Source: an uncultured Lachnospiraceae bacterium
GTDB taxonomy: Bacteria > Bacillota > Clostridia > Lachnospirales > Lachnospiraceae
DNA: 62,798 nt
Direction of reading: 5' to 3'
Assembly (NCBI GenBank): GCA_910586205.1
Contig: CAJUGD010000025.1
Span: 1-62,798 of the forward strand
Both the position numbers and the translations under genes were made by a program. A model generated the notes under the pieces. That model saw nothing but the letters and a program-made list of their open reading frames with translations. It was not told the origin of the DNA and did not search any database. Positions 8,488 through 17,267 of the stretch are shown here, in pieces; within the stretch, counting starts at the first letter, position 1; each line of letters begins with the position of its first letter.

Positions 8488-10011
8488 TTAATATTTCATA
8501 ACCTGACGCACATTGGCCGCGATTCCCTCTACCTTTGGTCCGTAAACCACCTGGATGTGAGTCTCGGACGGCTTGATAAATCCCATGGCCCCGGTCTTTT
8601 TCAACTGTTCCTCACTGACTGAAGACATATCCTTTACATCTACCCGGAGCCTGGTAAGACAGTTGTTGACCACCACAATATTGTCCCGGCCTCCAAGGCC
8701 CTCAATGATCCGGGCAGCCTGCATCTGCTGCTTTTCATCTAAGCCTGCGCCCTGGGAATCCTCCTCTGCCTCCTCGTCTGACACTTCAATGGTCAGATTC
8801 TTTTTGGTCAGATACCATTTGAACACATGGTAATACACCACGGAAAACCCAATACCCACAATAACCACCCAGTACCAGTTAGAACCTGGCTGGAACACTC
8901 CCCAAATCAGATAATCAATCAAACCGCCGCCGGTATTTCCTATGGTTACATGAAATGCCGCCATCAGCATAAAGGATAAACCGCCCATAAATGCATGGAA
9001 CAAAAACAGCACCGGCGCCACAAACATAAAGGAAAACTCCATAGGCTCCGTGATGCCTGACACCACACTGGCTGCAACACCTGCGATCATCAGCGCCTTT
9101 ACTTTTGGCTTCTTCTCATCCGGAGAAGTTCTGTAGATGGCAAGCGCCGCTGCAGGCAGGCCAAACATCATCATAGGCATCTTACCCTGCCCTAAAAATA
9201 CGGTGTAGGGGCGAAGCTCTGTAATGTCCACCTTGTCAATAAACTGCAGAAAGATATTCAGACAGCCCTCTACTCCTTCATACACACCGCCAATGGCCGT
9301 GGTACGGAAAATACCGTTGAGAACATGGTGAAGTCCTGTGGGTATTAAAAGCCTTTCCAAAAATCCGAATCCAAATACTCCTGCAAGTCCTGCTGCCGAG
9401 ATCGCTCCCCCCAGCCCGTTGATCATCATGGAAACCGGATTCCACACAAAGGGTGCGATCAGTCCCACCACAGCCATAGCCATGATCACTGCCAGAGACA
9501 CAAACCGTTTTCCTCCATAAAAAGCTATGGCTACAGGAAATGTTACTTTGTGGTATTTGCTGTGTAAAGCTGCTGTAATCAGTCCTGTCAGAATCCCTGC
9601 CACAGCTCCCATATCCAAGGTCTCCACTCCCAGAATCACGGAAATCTTCATGGCGCCAAAATCCATAAACCCGGCATTGATCACACAGGCTGACGCTACC
9701 AAAAAGGTATAATATCCGATAAATCCCGCAAATGCCGCAATCTCCTTTTCCTCTGACACAAGCCCAAAAGAGATCGATATGGCAAACAATACCGGAACCA
9801 GCGTGAATACCACGCCGGAAACCTTATTTATGGAAGATATAATAAATAAGGGTAATCCCTGGGCCAGAAAAGGCACTGCCGCCTGTACCTGGGCCTTCAT
9901 AAGAGCTGAGGTCAAGCCCAAAATAATACCGCAGGCTGCCAAGGCTGCTATCGGCATCAGAAGGCTGCGCCCCAGAGACGAGAAAAAATCCATGATCTTA
10001 TTTTTGCTCAT
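8488..10011 (-). CDS. PTS alpha-glucoside transporter EIICB
   Basis: A 507-aa phosphotransferase permease of the glucose/alpha-glucoside family. The N-terminal EIIC domain (about residues 1-400) is polytopic and has the substrate-site segment GITEPMEFSFMFVAP. A short acidic linker (EVSDEEAEEDSQGAG) leads to a C-terminal EIIB domain whose phosphocysteine lies in NNCLTRLRVD. It takes up a disaccharide such as maltose or a related alpha-glucoside and phosphorylates it in transit. No EIIA domain is fused or adjacent, so a shared EIIA must serve it. The gene is downstream of the GH4 enzyme on the same strand. Specificity is inferred from that neighbour. Confidence 0.9.
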   Translation of the reverse strand: MSKNKIMDFFSSLGRSLLMPIAALAACGIILGLTSALMKAQVQAAVPFLAQGLPLFIISSINKVSGVVFTLVPVLFAISISFGLVSEEKEIAAFAGFIGYYTFLVASACVINAGFMDFGAMKISVILGVETLDMGAVAGILTGLITAALHSKYHKVTFPVAIAFYGGKRFVSLAVIMAMAVVGLIAPFVWNPVSMMINGLGGAISAAGLAGVFGFGFLERLLIPTGLHHVLNGIFRTTAIGGVYEGVEGCLNIFLQFIDKVDITELRPYTVFLGQGKMPMMMFGLPAAALAIYRTSPDEKKPKVKALMIAGVAASVVSGITEPMEFSFMFVAPVLFLFHAFMGGLSFMLMAAFHVTIGNTGGGLIDYLIWGVFQPGSNWYWVVIVGIGFSVVYYHVFKWYLTKKNLTIEVSDEEAEEDSQGAGLDEKQQMQAARIIEGLGGRDNIVVVNNCLTRLRVDVKDMSSVSEEQLKKTGAMGFIKPSETHIQVVYGPKVEGIAANVRQVMKY

Positions 10012-10161
10012 TTTTGTAGTCCCCCTACACGTTTTTAAGTATTCATAAATTCTGTTTCACAGGGGCGCCCCTGTAGATTTCCCTTTTGTCGCTGAATGCT
10101 TCTGAGGATTTCCCTTTTGAGCGCCCTGTGTCTTACATCCCATATGCTGGCTGCAGCAAGC

Positions 10162-11487
10162 TTACTTCAGCTCCGGCCACATTCCCTTATTGGCCTCAAT
10201 CAAAGCGTCCAGCACCTTTCTTGCCTTCTTGGCGTCACCGATCAGACGGTTCAGGGTAAATGCTTCCAGAGCCTTCTGATAAGAATGCTCATAATATGCA
10301 TCCACAATCAGTTTCTCACAAGATACCTGGTTCACCAAAAGTCCCAGATAAAACTGCGGTATATTTCCCACTCTCATTGGTCTCGGTCCATTGATTCCCA
10401 GCTCACATACCACCTCAACCATGGCGTCATCCTGCATATTGGCAATCGCGCCGTTGTTCTCCACAATCAGAATATGGCGGGTATTTTTATTGTAGGCAAT
10501 GGCTTCTGCTACCTTGATCATCATCTCTGCATGGGCATCTGAAATCGCATCAAAGCGGTCGCCCAACTCACCGGCCTTAATCACCTCGGCACATTCTGTA
10601 AACACCCTCTTTTCCCTTCCTGCCATTACCTCGTCTGCACGGGTAAAGTCTGGGTTCAAATGGCTTGCCTTGTACTCCGGATACAGATAATACTGGTCAT
10701 AGGTGTTGGGCAGAAAATCCGGGAAATCATTCATTATGGTCTGTACCATGCCGTAGGTATCCAGCCAGGACTGGTCTCTCTGCTCAGCATCCTGAGGAAG
10801 AAATCCTTTTTCTGCAATCATTTTCCGGATCTTGGGAAGCAGGTCCTCCCCGGTATGTACATCATACATATGGGTAAACCAACCATAGTGATTCAGTCCG
10901 AAGTATACCGGATCCAGATCCTCCCAGCTGCATCCTAACAGCCGGCTGCAGGAACGAACCACATTTTCCGGCTGGTCACAGATGTTAAGCAGCCTCTTAT
11001 CATCCGGAAATTCTCTCCGCAGCGCCTCTGCTACAATGGCGGCCGGATTGGAGTAATTCAGGATCCATGCTTCGGGAGCATAATGGCGGATATCATGCAC
11101 TGCCTTGATCATATCCACACAGGACCGAAGGCCATATGCCATTCCGCCTGCCCCGCAGGTCTCCTGTCCGATCATTCCCATGCCCAGCGGAATATGCTCA
11201 TCCTCCCGGCGCATTGGCAGCCCGCCTGCACGCATCTGCATAAACACAAAATCCATGCCCTCATAGGCTTCTTTTATATCTGTTGTGTAGGAAAAGTCCA
11301 GCTCTGGAAATCTCTCTCTGAAAAGAATCTCGCCGTACTTTCCAATCGGCGTCTGACGCTCGCTGTCAATGTCAAACAACACCAGCTTTTTTAAAGGAAA
11401 TTCCTCTTTCAATCTCACAAAGGATTTTAAGAATCCTAATGTATAAGTGCTTCCCCCGCCAACGATACAAACATTATAAGTTTTCAT
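10162..11487 (-). CDS. 6-phospho-alpha-glucosidase, GH family 4 (MalH/GlvA type)
   Basis: A 441-aa NAD+- and Mn2+-dependent glycosidase of family GH4 that splits phosphorylated alpha-glucosides such as maltose 6-phosphate into glucose and glucose 6-phosphate. It has the Rossmann motif GGGSTYTLG at residues 10-18 and NYSNPAA at 144-150. CDQP at 170-173 (Cys170 as metal ligand) marks the alpha- rather than beta-specific branch, and FGLNHYGW supplies the metal His200. It precedes the PTS gene in the same operon, so import and hydrolysis are coupled. A good promoter lies at 11529-11557. Confidence 0.92.
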   Translation of the reverse strand: MKTYNVCIVGGGSTYTLGFLKSFVRLKEEFPLKKLVLFDIDSERQTPIGKYGEILFRERFPELDFSYTTDIKEAYEGMDFVFMQMRAGGLPMRREDEHIPLGMGMIGQETCGAGGMAYGLRSCVDMIKAVHDIRHYAPEAWILNYSNPAAIVAEALRREFPDDKRLLNICDQPENVVRSCSRLLGCSWEDLDPVYFGLNHYGWFTHMYDVHTGEDLLPKIRKMIAEKGFLPQDAEQRDQSWLDTYGMVQTIMNDFPDFLPNTYDQYYLYPEYKASHLNPDFTRADEVMAGREKRVFTECAEVIKAGELGDRFDAISDAHAEMMIKVAEAIAYNKNTRHILIVENNGAIANMQDDAMVEVVCELGINGPRPMRVGNIPQFYLGLLVNQVSCEKLIVDAYYEHSYQKALEAFTLNRLIGDAKKARKVLDALIEANKGMWPELK

Positions 11488-11975
11488 GTTTTTCTCCTTC
11501 CCTTTTTGTTTGTTTTCTTGATGGGTACATCATATCTCATTTCAAATTGAATGTAAATAATTTCTGCATCTATAGGATATCTCCTCATATTTTGTTATTT
11601 ATTACTTATATAGTAACATTTTTCACACACTTTTTCATAAATATCTTAAACCAAAACACGCTGCATCTATGATTTTTGACCCATACAGCCAGCCGTCAAA
11701 ATCCATTGCTTAGGCGTATGTCCTTTTATACACGAAGGGTACCCTCAGTGGGCAAAGGGACACACGCCTTGTCCACTGAGGGTAACAATGTCACAGAAAA
11801 TATTTCTCAAAATGTATAGAATAGAATAAAGAATAAAAGGAGCCAGTCCCCTTAGAAAGTCTGATACGGTAAGATGTCCTGAAGCATTCCGTGCTGTATA
11901 CATACAAACAGCGCTGATAATTCGTGGATTTTACTAACAACAGGCAGGGGAAAAAGGCTTCCGGGAGGATACTAT
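11488..11975. other. divergent intergenic region with interleaved inverted repeats
   Basis: This 488-bp gap separates the minus-strand GH4 operon from the plus-strand ferredoxin gene. Two stems interleave. GGCGTATGTCCTTT (11713-11726) pairs with AAAGGGACACACGCC (11754-11768), and TACCCTCAGTGG (11740-11751) pairs perfectly with CCACTGAGGGTA (11773-11784). The order A-B-A'-B' is that of a pseudoknot or of two mutually exclusive hairpins. A further weaker inverted repeat, GATTTTTGAC with GTCAAAATCC, lies at about 11670-11703. No gene was recognised. Confidence 0.6.
11529..11557 (-). promoter_or_regulatory. predicted promoter of the GH4-PTS operon
   Basis: Minus-strand TTTACA (11552-11557) and TATGAT (11529-11534) are separated by exactly 17 bp, about 40 bp upstream of the GH4 start. 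Confidence 0.6.
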
Positions 11976-12230
11976 ATGGAAACCAAAAAAAGAAAAAAGA
12001 GAAAAGCATTTGTAGACGAGAAATTTTGTGTCGCCTGCGGAAGCTGTGTCAAGGTATGCCCCATGTCTGCCATCCAGGTTTATAACGGCATCATGGCAAA
12101 AGTGAATCTTGAAAAATGTGTGGGCTGCGGCAAATGCGCCAAAGAATGTCCCGCCTCCGTCATAACCGTCAAGGAGGAGCTTTCCATCTTATCTGAGGAG
12201 GTAAAAGTGAATGAAAAAGAAATGGTCTGA
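11976..12230 (+). CDS. 2[4Fe-4S] ferredoxin-type protein
   Basis: An 84-aa protein with two classic cluster motifs: CVACGSCVKVCP in the first half and CVGCGKCAKECP in the second. It is a small electron carrier or an electron-transfer subunit. A basic N-terminus (KKRKKRK) precedes the first cluster. GGGAGGATACTAT precedes the ATG at 11976. The next gene overlaps its 3' end by about 20 bp and encodes a membrane iron-sulfur protein, so the two probably form a membrane-bound electron-transfer unit. Confidence 0.85.
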   Translation: METKKRKKRKAFVDEKFCVACGSCVKVCPMSAIQVYNGIMAKVNLEKCVGCGKCAKECPASVITVKEELSILSEEVKVNEKEMV

Positions 12231-12789
12231 TTATTTATGGATTCTGTCCCTGACCTACCTGATTTTAGGATTTTTCAACATCCTTTTTGCCTGGCTGGGA
12301 TTGCTCTGCTTTTTCATCCCCCTTATTATCTCTCTGGCAAAAGGCACGAAGGGCTACTGCAACCGCTACTGCGGCAGGGGACAGCTATTTGGACTGTTAG
12401 GAGGAACCTTTGGTCTGTCACGAAAAAAGGATATACCGGAATGGATGAAAAGCAAATGGTTCCGGTACGGATTTCTGACCTTTTTTCTGATCATGTTTCT
12501 TCAGATGCTCTGGAATACTTATCTGGTGTTCACAGGAGTAAAAAGCTTGAAACAGGCAGTGACGCTTTTATGGACCTTTAAGCTTCCCTGGCACTGGGCC
12601 TATCACGGAACCATCTTCCACCCTGGAGCAGCCCAATTTGCCTTTGGCTTTTACAGCGTTATGCTGACTTCCACGGTCCTCGGCCTGATTACCATGGCTC
12701 TCTTTAAGCCCAGAAGCTGGTGCGTCTACTGTCCTATGGGAACCATGACCCAGCTTATCTGCAAAGCACGCCATCATAAGTCATCCTGA
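12211..12789 (+). CDS. NapH/CcoG-like membrane iron-sulfur protein
   Basis: A 192-aa membrane protein with about four helices and two short cysteine motifs facing the helices, GYCNRYCGRGQ near residue 50 and CVYCPMGTM near residue 175. This is the arrangement of 4Fe-4S-binding domain 5 proteins such as NapH, NosR and CcoG, which pass electrons across or along the membrane. It has no C-terminal ferredoxin domain of its own; that part is supplied by the overlapping upstream gene. The electron donor and acceptor are unknown. A Crp-type regulator sits convergently just downstream. Confidence 0.75.
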   Translation: MKKKWSDYLWILSLTYLILGFFNILFAWLGLLCFFIPLIISLAKGTKGYCNRYCGRGQLFGLLGGTFGLSRKKDIPEWMKSKWFRYGFLTFFLIMFLQMLWNTYLVFTGVKSLKQAVTLLWTFKLPWHWAYHGTIFHPGAAQFAFGFYSVMLTSTVLGLITMALFKPRSWCVYCPMGTMTQLICKARHHKSS

Positions 12790-12812
12790 CTGTCAGCTGC
12801 ACATTGTTTAGT

Positions 12813-13481
12813 TCACATTTTGTTCCCTTCATAAAGCTTTTGCAGCCGCGGCTGATCTATGAGCTCCACCACACCTCGGGACAGTTTCACCATGCCCTCG
12901 CTCTGAAAATACCGAAGCATCCGGGTAATCACCTCCCGATGGGTCCCTAAGTGATGGGCAATCCCTTCATGGGTCAGCCGCAATCTGGCTGTATCTTCTA
13001 AGGCCGCCTCCTCCATCAAAAAGGAGGCGACCCGTTTGTCCAGGCTTTTCCACATGATCTGCTCCATAAGCCACATCACATCCGAGAAACGGCTGGCCAT
13101 AACTTCATTGGTATAATTAGCCGCAGCCACGGATTCCTCCATGATCTCCTTGTAAACCTCGGCAGGAATAACCCACACGGTTGAATCCTTCTCCGCCTCA
13201 ACCATAATGTCACACCGAATACTGTTCATGAGGCAGGAGGCGGAAAACAGGCACATATCCATATCAAGAAGGCGGTAGATCGTGATCTCCCGCCCTTCTT
13301 CTGAAAGAATATATGCCCTGAGCCGGCCGGTCTGAATCAAAAGAAGCCCTGTGCAGTCTGCTGTGCCGTTAGACAAAATAGTTCCTTTTTTAAAGCATTT
13401 GTTGACTGCACAGGCTGTAAGCCTTTCCTGCTGTGACAGCGTCAGCTTTTCCCATATAGGAAAATAATCTCTAATCCCCAT
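12813..13481 (-). CDS. Crp/Fnr-family transcriptional regulator
   Basis: A 222-aa regulator with an N-terminal cyclic-nucleotide-binding-like beta barrel (about residues 15-140) and a C-terminal Crp helix-turn-helix (RLRLTHEGIAHHLGTHREVITRMLRYFQSEGMV). The start at 13481 is preceded by GGAGGAACGGCA; the longer open frame overlaps smpB and is not conserved-looking. Cysteines in the sensor domain (CFSASCLMNSIRCDIM region) might hold a cluster, but an Fnr-type spacing is not clear. It probably controls the convergent ferredoxin/membrane protein pair; that is inference from position. Confidence 0.85.
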   Translation of the reverse strand: MGIRDYFPIWEKLTLSQQERLTACAVNKCFKKGTILSNGTADCTGLLLIQTGRLRAYILSEEGREITIYRLLDMDMCLFSASCLMNSIRCDIMVEAEKDSTVWVIPAEVYKEIMEESVAAANYTNEVMASRFSDVMWLMEQIMWKSLDKRVASFLMEEAALEDTARLRLTHEGIAHHLGTHREVITRMLRYFQSEGMVKLSRGVVELIDQPRLQKLYEGNKM

Positions 13482-13572
13482 TGCCGTTCCTCCCGTTTTC
13501 CTTTTCCTGACGCCTGACGGCTCTCCCACAATATCTGATCCCGACTTTTCATTCCATGTCCATACAAAAAAC

Positions 13573-14034
13573 TCAGCGCAGCTTCTCCTTATAATCCCGC
13601 TCCACTTCCCGCCTCTGATCCTTTTTGGCAATATCCGCCCGCTTGTCATAGAGCTTCTTTCCCCGTGCCAGCCCGATCTCCACCTTAACTAAGCTGCCTT
13701 TAAAATACACCTGCAGCGGCACCAGGGTCAGGCCCTTTTCCCGGATTTTTCCCTCCAGCTTATTGATCTCCGACCGGTGCATCAAAAGCTTTTTCGCCCG
13801 GAGAGGATCCTTATTGAAAATATTCCCCTTCTCATAAGGATTTACATGCATACCAAATACATATACCTCCCCCTTCTCAATCCTAACAAACGCTTCCTTA
13901 ATGCTGCATTTGCCTGACCGGATAGACTTGACCTCTGTTCCGAAAAGCTCAATGCCGCACTCGAATTTCTCATCAATAAAATAATCATGGTATGCCTTTT
14001 TATTGTTGGCAATCAACTTTATGCTGTCCTTCAA
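13573..14034 (-). CDS. smpB: SsrA-binding protein SmpB
   Basis: A 153-aa tmRNA-binding protein that loads tmRNA onto stalled ribosomes. IANNKKAYHDYFIDEKFECG, GTEVKSIRSGK and the basic tail GLARGKKLYDKRADIAKKDQ are diagnostic. No ATG fits: the family N-terminus begins at KDSIKLIANNKK, so I chose the TTG at 14034, with GGGAGG 12 nt upstream. The frame is open far upstream because it runs through the MITE at 14070-14233, whose translation (FQTRSS and further) is not part of SmpB. The tmRNA gene itself was not found in the flanks. The gene follows rnr in the same orientation, as is usual. Confidence 0.92.
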   Translation of the reverse strand: MKDSIKLIANNKKAYHDYFIDEKFECGIELFGTEVKSIRSGKCSIKEAFVRIEKGEVYVFGMHVNPYEKGNIFNKDPLRAKKLLMHRSEINKLEGKIREKGLTLVPLQVYFKGSLVKVEIGLARGKKLYDKRADIAKKDQRREVERDYKEKLR

Positions 14035-14069
14035 TGTTCTCTCTAACCTCCCGTCTCTCACGATAAAAC

Positions 14070-14233
14070 TAGAGCGTGTCTGAAAATTGCTTTCCGTCAG
14101 ATGTGCGTCACAATTTGTGGGAGATTTGGCCCGAATGAGGGAGGCGTAGTGGGCTACGTTGACCGAATGAGAGCCAAATCTCCCGCAAAGTGGGGCGTGC
14201 ATATGGCGGGAATGAATTTTCAGACACGCTCTA
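14070..14233. mobile_element. 164-bp MITE with IS5/IS427-type ends
   Basis: A non-coding element bounded by perfect 19-bp inverted repeats, TAGAGCGTGTCTGAAAATT and its complement (14070-14088 and 14215-14233), with TA at each border as the likely target duplication. The interior is itself almost palindromic: GGGAGATTTGGC pairs with GCCAAATCTCCC around an 18-40 nt middle. The whole RNA can therefore fold into one long hairpin. The ends match those of the IS at 52801-53679, so that family could mobilise it. It lies 36 bp upstream of the smpB start. Confidence 0.85.
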
Positions 14234-14396
14234 GGCTTTTCAATCTCGTTTTAGCGAATCCGCCCTTTTATTCCCACAGGAACCACATCCAAATCCGCCG
14301 AAATCCGCAGAACCATCACTCACAAAATCCCCTGCACCCGTCTTTGTCGCTGGCTTTCCACCAAAAGCCCACAAATTTAATCAACGTATGCTCCAC

Positions 14397-16553
14397 CTAC
14401 GCCTCAAGTTCCTTTGCCACTGCAAAATCAATGGTCCGGTTCATCCGATCAGTCCCGGCCACTGTCACCCTGACCTTCTGACCAAGACGATATGCCTTTC
14501 CGGTGATCTCCCCCCTAAGCTCCATCTGCTCCTCGTCAAACACATAGTACTCCCCATGCAGGTCATTTACAGAAACCATTCCCTCCACAGTGCTGGGAAG
14601 CTCCACATAAAAGCCATGATTGGTCACGCCGGAAATCACGCCCTCAAACACCTGCCCTATCTGTCTTTCCATATACTCACACTTTTTCAGCTTTACTGTC
14701 TCCCGCTCCGCCTCGTCTGCACGCCGCTCCATGGCAGAACTTTGAACCGCCACCCCCATCATGATCTTATGATAATGGGCAATCCTGTCCTCTGTCAAGC
14801 TGCCTCTTAAGTTTTCTTTGATAATGCGGTGGATCTGCAGATCCGGATACCTTCGGATAGGGGAAGTAAAATGAGTATAATACCGGGCTGCCAGGCCAAA
14901 ATGCCCGGTACATACAGGCATATATTTTGCCTGCTTCATAGAACGCAGGGTAAGACGGCTGATCAGCGCCTCCTCCTCACTTCCCTCAATCCGCGTCAAA
15001 AGCTTCTGCAGTTCTCCCGGATGGATCTCCCCGTTCTGAAAATGAATGGCATATCCGAAATTGTTGATAAACATTCCCAGCCGCTTCATTTTCTCCGGAT
15101 CCGGATTGTCATGGGTCCTGTACAAAAAGGGATGCTCCTGCCAGAAATAATCCTCTGCCACAGTCTCATTTGCCATCAGCATAAAATCCTCAATGATCTT
15201 GGTGGCGTCATTCCGGTCATAAGGCTTTACCTCCAGAACCGTCCCATCCTTATCAAGCAGCACCTTGGTCTCCGGAAGATCAAAGTCAATGGACCCTCTG
15301 GCCTTACGCTTCTTCCTGAGAATGTCCGCCAATGCCTTCATCTGGTCAAACATCTCCACAAAATCTGCATATTCCTCCATCACTTCCCGGTTCCGATCCG
15401 TGACAATGGCATTTACAGCCGTGTAGGTCATTCTCCGGTCCACATGAATCACTGTCTCGGCAATCTCATGGCCCAGCACCTTTCCCTGCAGATCAATGTC
15501 CATGATACAGCTTAAGGCCAGCCGGTCTGTCCCTGCATTCAAAGAGCAAATCCCATTGGAAAGCTTATGAGGCAGCATGGGGATCACCCGGTCCACCAGG
15601 TACACACTGGTCCCCCGTTTCAATGCCTCCTCATCCATAGGGCTCCCTTCCTTAACATAATGGGTAACATCCGCAATATGCACTCCCAGCCGATATCCAA
15701 AATCCTCCCTGGAAATGGTAATGGCGTCGTCCAGATCCTTGGCATCCTCCCCGTCAATGGTCACAGTCAAAAGACTCCGCAGATCCTTCCTTCCCGCAGT
15801 CTCATCTTCTGTCACCTCATCCCTTGTCCGGCAAGCCTCCTCCATCACCTCCTCGGGAAATTCCTCCGGCAGACCATAAGCACGCACCAAGGACAAAATG
15901 TCTACCCCTGGATCATTGGCATGTCCCAAAATCTCCGTGACCACACCCTCCGGGCTTTTTCCCCTGCCCTGGTCCGAACCCTTTGCAGGGCTGCCGTAAT
16001 CCGTAATCTCCACCACCACCTTGTGTCCGGTCACTGCCCCCATATCCTGTCCCTGAGGAATAAAGATATCCTGTCCCAATTTCCGGTTGTCCGGCATCAC
16101 AAAACCATAATTTCTGCTTTTCTGATAATATCCGACCACGGTCCGGTTAGCCCGCTCAAGCACACGAATCACAGCGCCTTCCGCCCGCCTGCCCTGCTGT
16201 CCCGGCATGGCAGTAATCTGCACCCGGTCCCCATGCATGGCTCCCATGGTCTTATCTGCCGGGATAAACAAGTCCTGGTCCCGCCCCTCTACAGACACAA
16301 ATCCAAACCCTTTTACATTGCCTGAAAATATTCCTGCCAGCACAGACGCCTCTGGTATGCTGTATTTCCCCCTTTTTGACAGCGTTAGCCTTCCCTCTGC
16401 CACCAGCACATCCAATACCTCTTTCAGCTCCTCCCGCTGTTCCTTTGGCACATCAAACAGCATGGCAAGCTCTTTCAGCTTCATGGGCACATACATGGGA
16501 TCTTTCATGGCTGCCAATAAATGCTCTTTTCTCTCTCTCATCAAATCTTCCAT
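14397..16553 (-). CDS. rnr: ribonuclease R
   Basis: A 718-aa 3'-5' exoribonuclease of the RNase II/R family, which degrades structured RNA and works with tmRNA-SmpB in quality control. It has an N-terminal winged-helix region, two cold-shock domains (about residues 60-220), the RNB catalytic domain (about 250-580) with the acidic cluster TIDGEDAKDLDDAI and MLMANETVAEDYF, and a C-terminal S1 domain (about 630-715, FEGVISGVTNHGFYVELPST). A weak ribosome site GGAAGCGGTGGA precedes the ATG. It lies between secG and smpB on the same strand, the usual clostridial order. Confidence 0.95.
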   Translation of the reverse strand: MEDLMRERKEHLLAAMKDPMYVPMKLKELAMLFDVPKEQREELKEVLDVLVAEGRLTLSKRGKYSIPEASVLAGIFSGNVKGFGFVSVEGRDQDLFIPADKTMGAMHGDRVQITAMPGQQGRRAEGAVIRVLERANRTVVGYYQKSRNYGFVMPDNRKLGQDIFIPQGQDMGAVTGHKVVVEITDYGSPAKGSDQGRGKSPEGVVTEILGHANDPGVDILSLVRAYGLPEEFPEEVMEEACRTRDEVTEDETAGRKDLRSLLTVTIDGEDAKDLDDAITISREDFGYRLGVHIADVTHYVKEGSPMDEEALKRGTSVYLVDRVIPMLPHKLSNGICSLNAGTDRLALSCIMDIDLQGKVLGHEIAETVIHVDRRMTYTAVNAIVTDRNREVMEEYADFVEMFDQMKALADILRKKRKARGSIDFDLPETKVLLDKDGTVLEVKPYDRNDATKIIEDFMLMANETVAEDYFWQEHPFLYRTHDNPDPEKMKRLGMFINNFGYAIHFQNGEIHPGELQKLLTRIEGSEEEALISRLTLRSMKQAKYMPVCTGHFGLAARYYTHFTSPIRRYPDLQIHRIIKENLRGSLTEDRIAHYHKIMMGVAVQSSAMERRADEAERETVKLKKCEYMERQIGQVFEGVISGVTNHGFYVELPSTVEGMVSVNDLHGEYYVFDEEQMELRGEITGKAYRLGQKVRVTVAGTDRMNRTIDFAVAKELEA

Positions 16554-16861
16554 TCCACCGCTTCCTTTCTTTCAATCAAGCAGGAGAAGATTTTCCCCCT
16601 GCCCGCCACACGGAGTGCATGCAGCAAAACTACGGATTTCCTTACCCATCCCTGCGCATAAAAAAGAAAAAAGCACCCTTTCACCAAGAGTGCCTTATCC
16701 CACCGTAAACTCTCACAGTCCGTAAACCTTCACAGTCTTCCATGTCCGCCTTACAGATACTGTTATAAACCAAGGTTTGGGCCAGCCTGACTCTGCATGT
16801 TCCCGCATAAGCCAAATGCCCTAATGCAAGCTGCGGGGCATCTAATCCATGCTCCAAAGCT
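16554..16861. other. gap between secG and rnr, nothing recognised
   Basis: About 310 bp separate secG from rnr. A weak stem (GCACCC/GAGTGC type) lies near 16673-16695. I see no tRNA, no convincing promoter and no coding potential. Confidence 0.4.
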
Positions 16862-17089
16862 TTACAGTATATTGAGAACAACTGCCAATACCATAAACAG
16901 CACAGCAGCAGCCTTGGTAAACTTTTCCAGAGTTCCCTCCATGGACCGTCCCTTATTCTTGCCCCAGTACGTATCAGCCATACCGCTGATAGAGCCAAGA
17001 CCTGCAGACTTTCCTTCCTGAAGTAAGATAATCACAATCAATGCCAGGCATATCAGCACAAAAATCACAGACAAAATTACTTTGAGCAT
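16862..17089 (-). CDS. secG: preprotein translocase subunit SecG
   Basis: A 75-aa SecG: two membrane helices (MLKVILSVIFVLICLALIVI and the C-terminal KAAAVLFMVLAVVLNIL) joined by the conserved cytoplasmic loop LLQEGKSAGLGSISG. It assists SecYE/SecA in protein export. The start at 17089 follows AGGAGGTGCGTTATT. A promoter is visible at 17123-17151. The rnr gene follows on the same strand. Confidence 0.93.
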   Translation of the reverse strand: MLKVILSVIFVLICLALIVIILLQEGKSAGLGSISGMADTYWGKNKGRSMEGTLEKFTKAAAVLFMVLAVVLNIL

Positions 17090-17122
17090 AATAACGCACC
17101 TCCTAATCGTCAAACATCAGTT

Positions 17123-17151
17123 AGTTTAACATAGATTGCCGGAAATGACAA
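17123..17151 (-). promoter_or_regulatory. predicted secG promoter
   Basis: Minus-strand TTGTCA (17146-17151), 17-bp spacer and TAAACT (17123-17128), ending about 34 bp upstream of the secG start. Confidence 0.5.
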
Positions 17152-17267
17152 GCCTTTTTTCCGTTCTGCAGTCTTTTCCGGAGTCTTTTGAAAAAGAAAT
17201 CAACGCAAACAGCAGCAGCATGAAACGGTATTGGGTCATGACCGAATGTAAAGCAAACGACAATCGC

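Noticed and set aside
10060..10076. Palindrome ACAGGGGCGCCCCTGT between the GH4 and PTS genes as a terminator
   Set aside because: No U-tract follows and it lies within an operon; at most an attenuating or stabilising hairpin.
14035..14202. N-terminal extension of SmpB through the MITE
   Set aside because: It would translate transposon sequence; the SmpB family begins at about the TTG at 14034.
12790..14396. tmRNA (ssrA) gene near smpB
   Set aside because: No tRNA-Ala-like ends or tag-peptide sequence was seen in the flanks.
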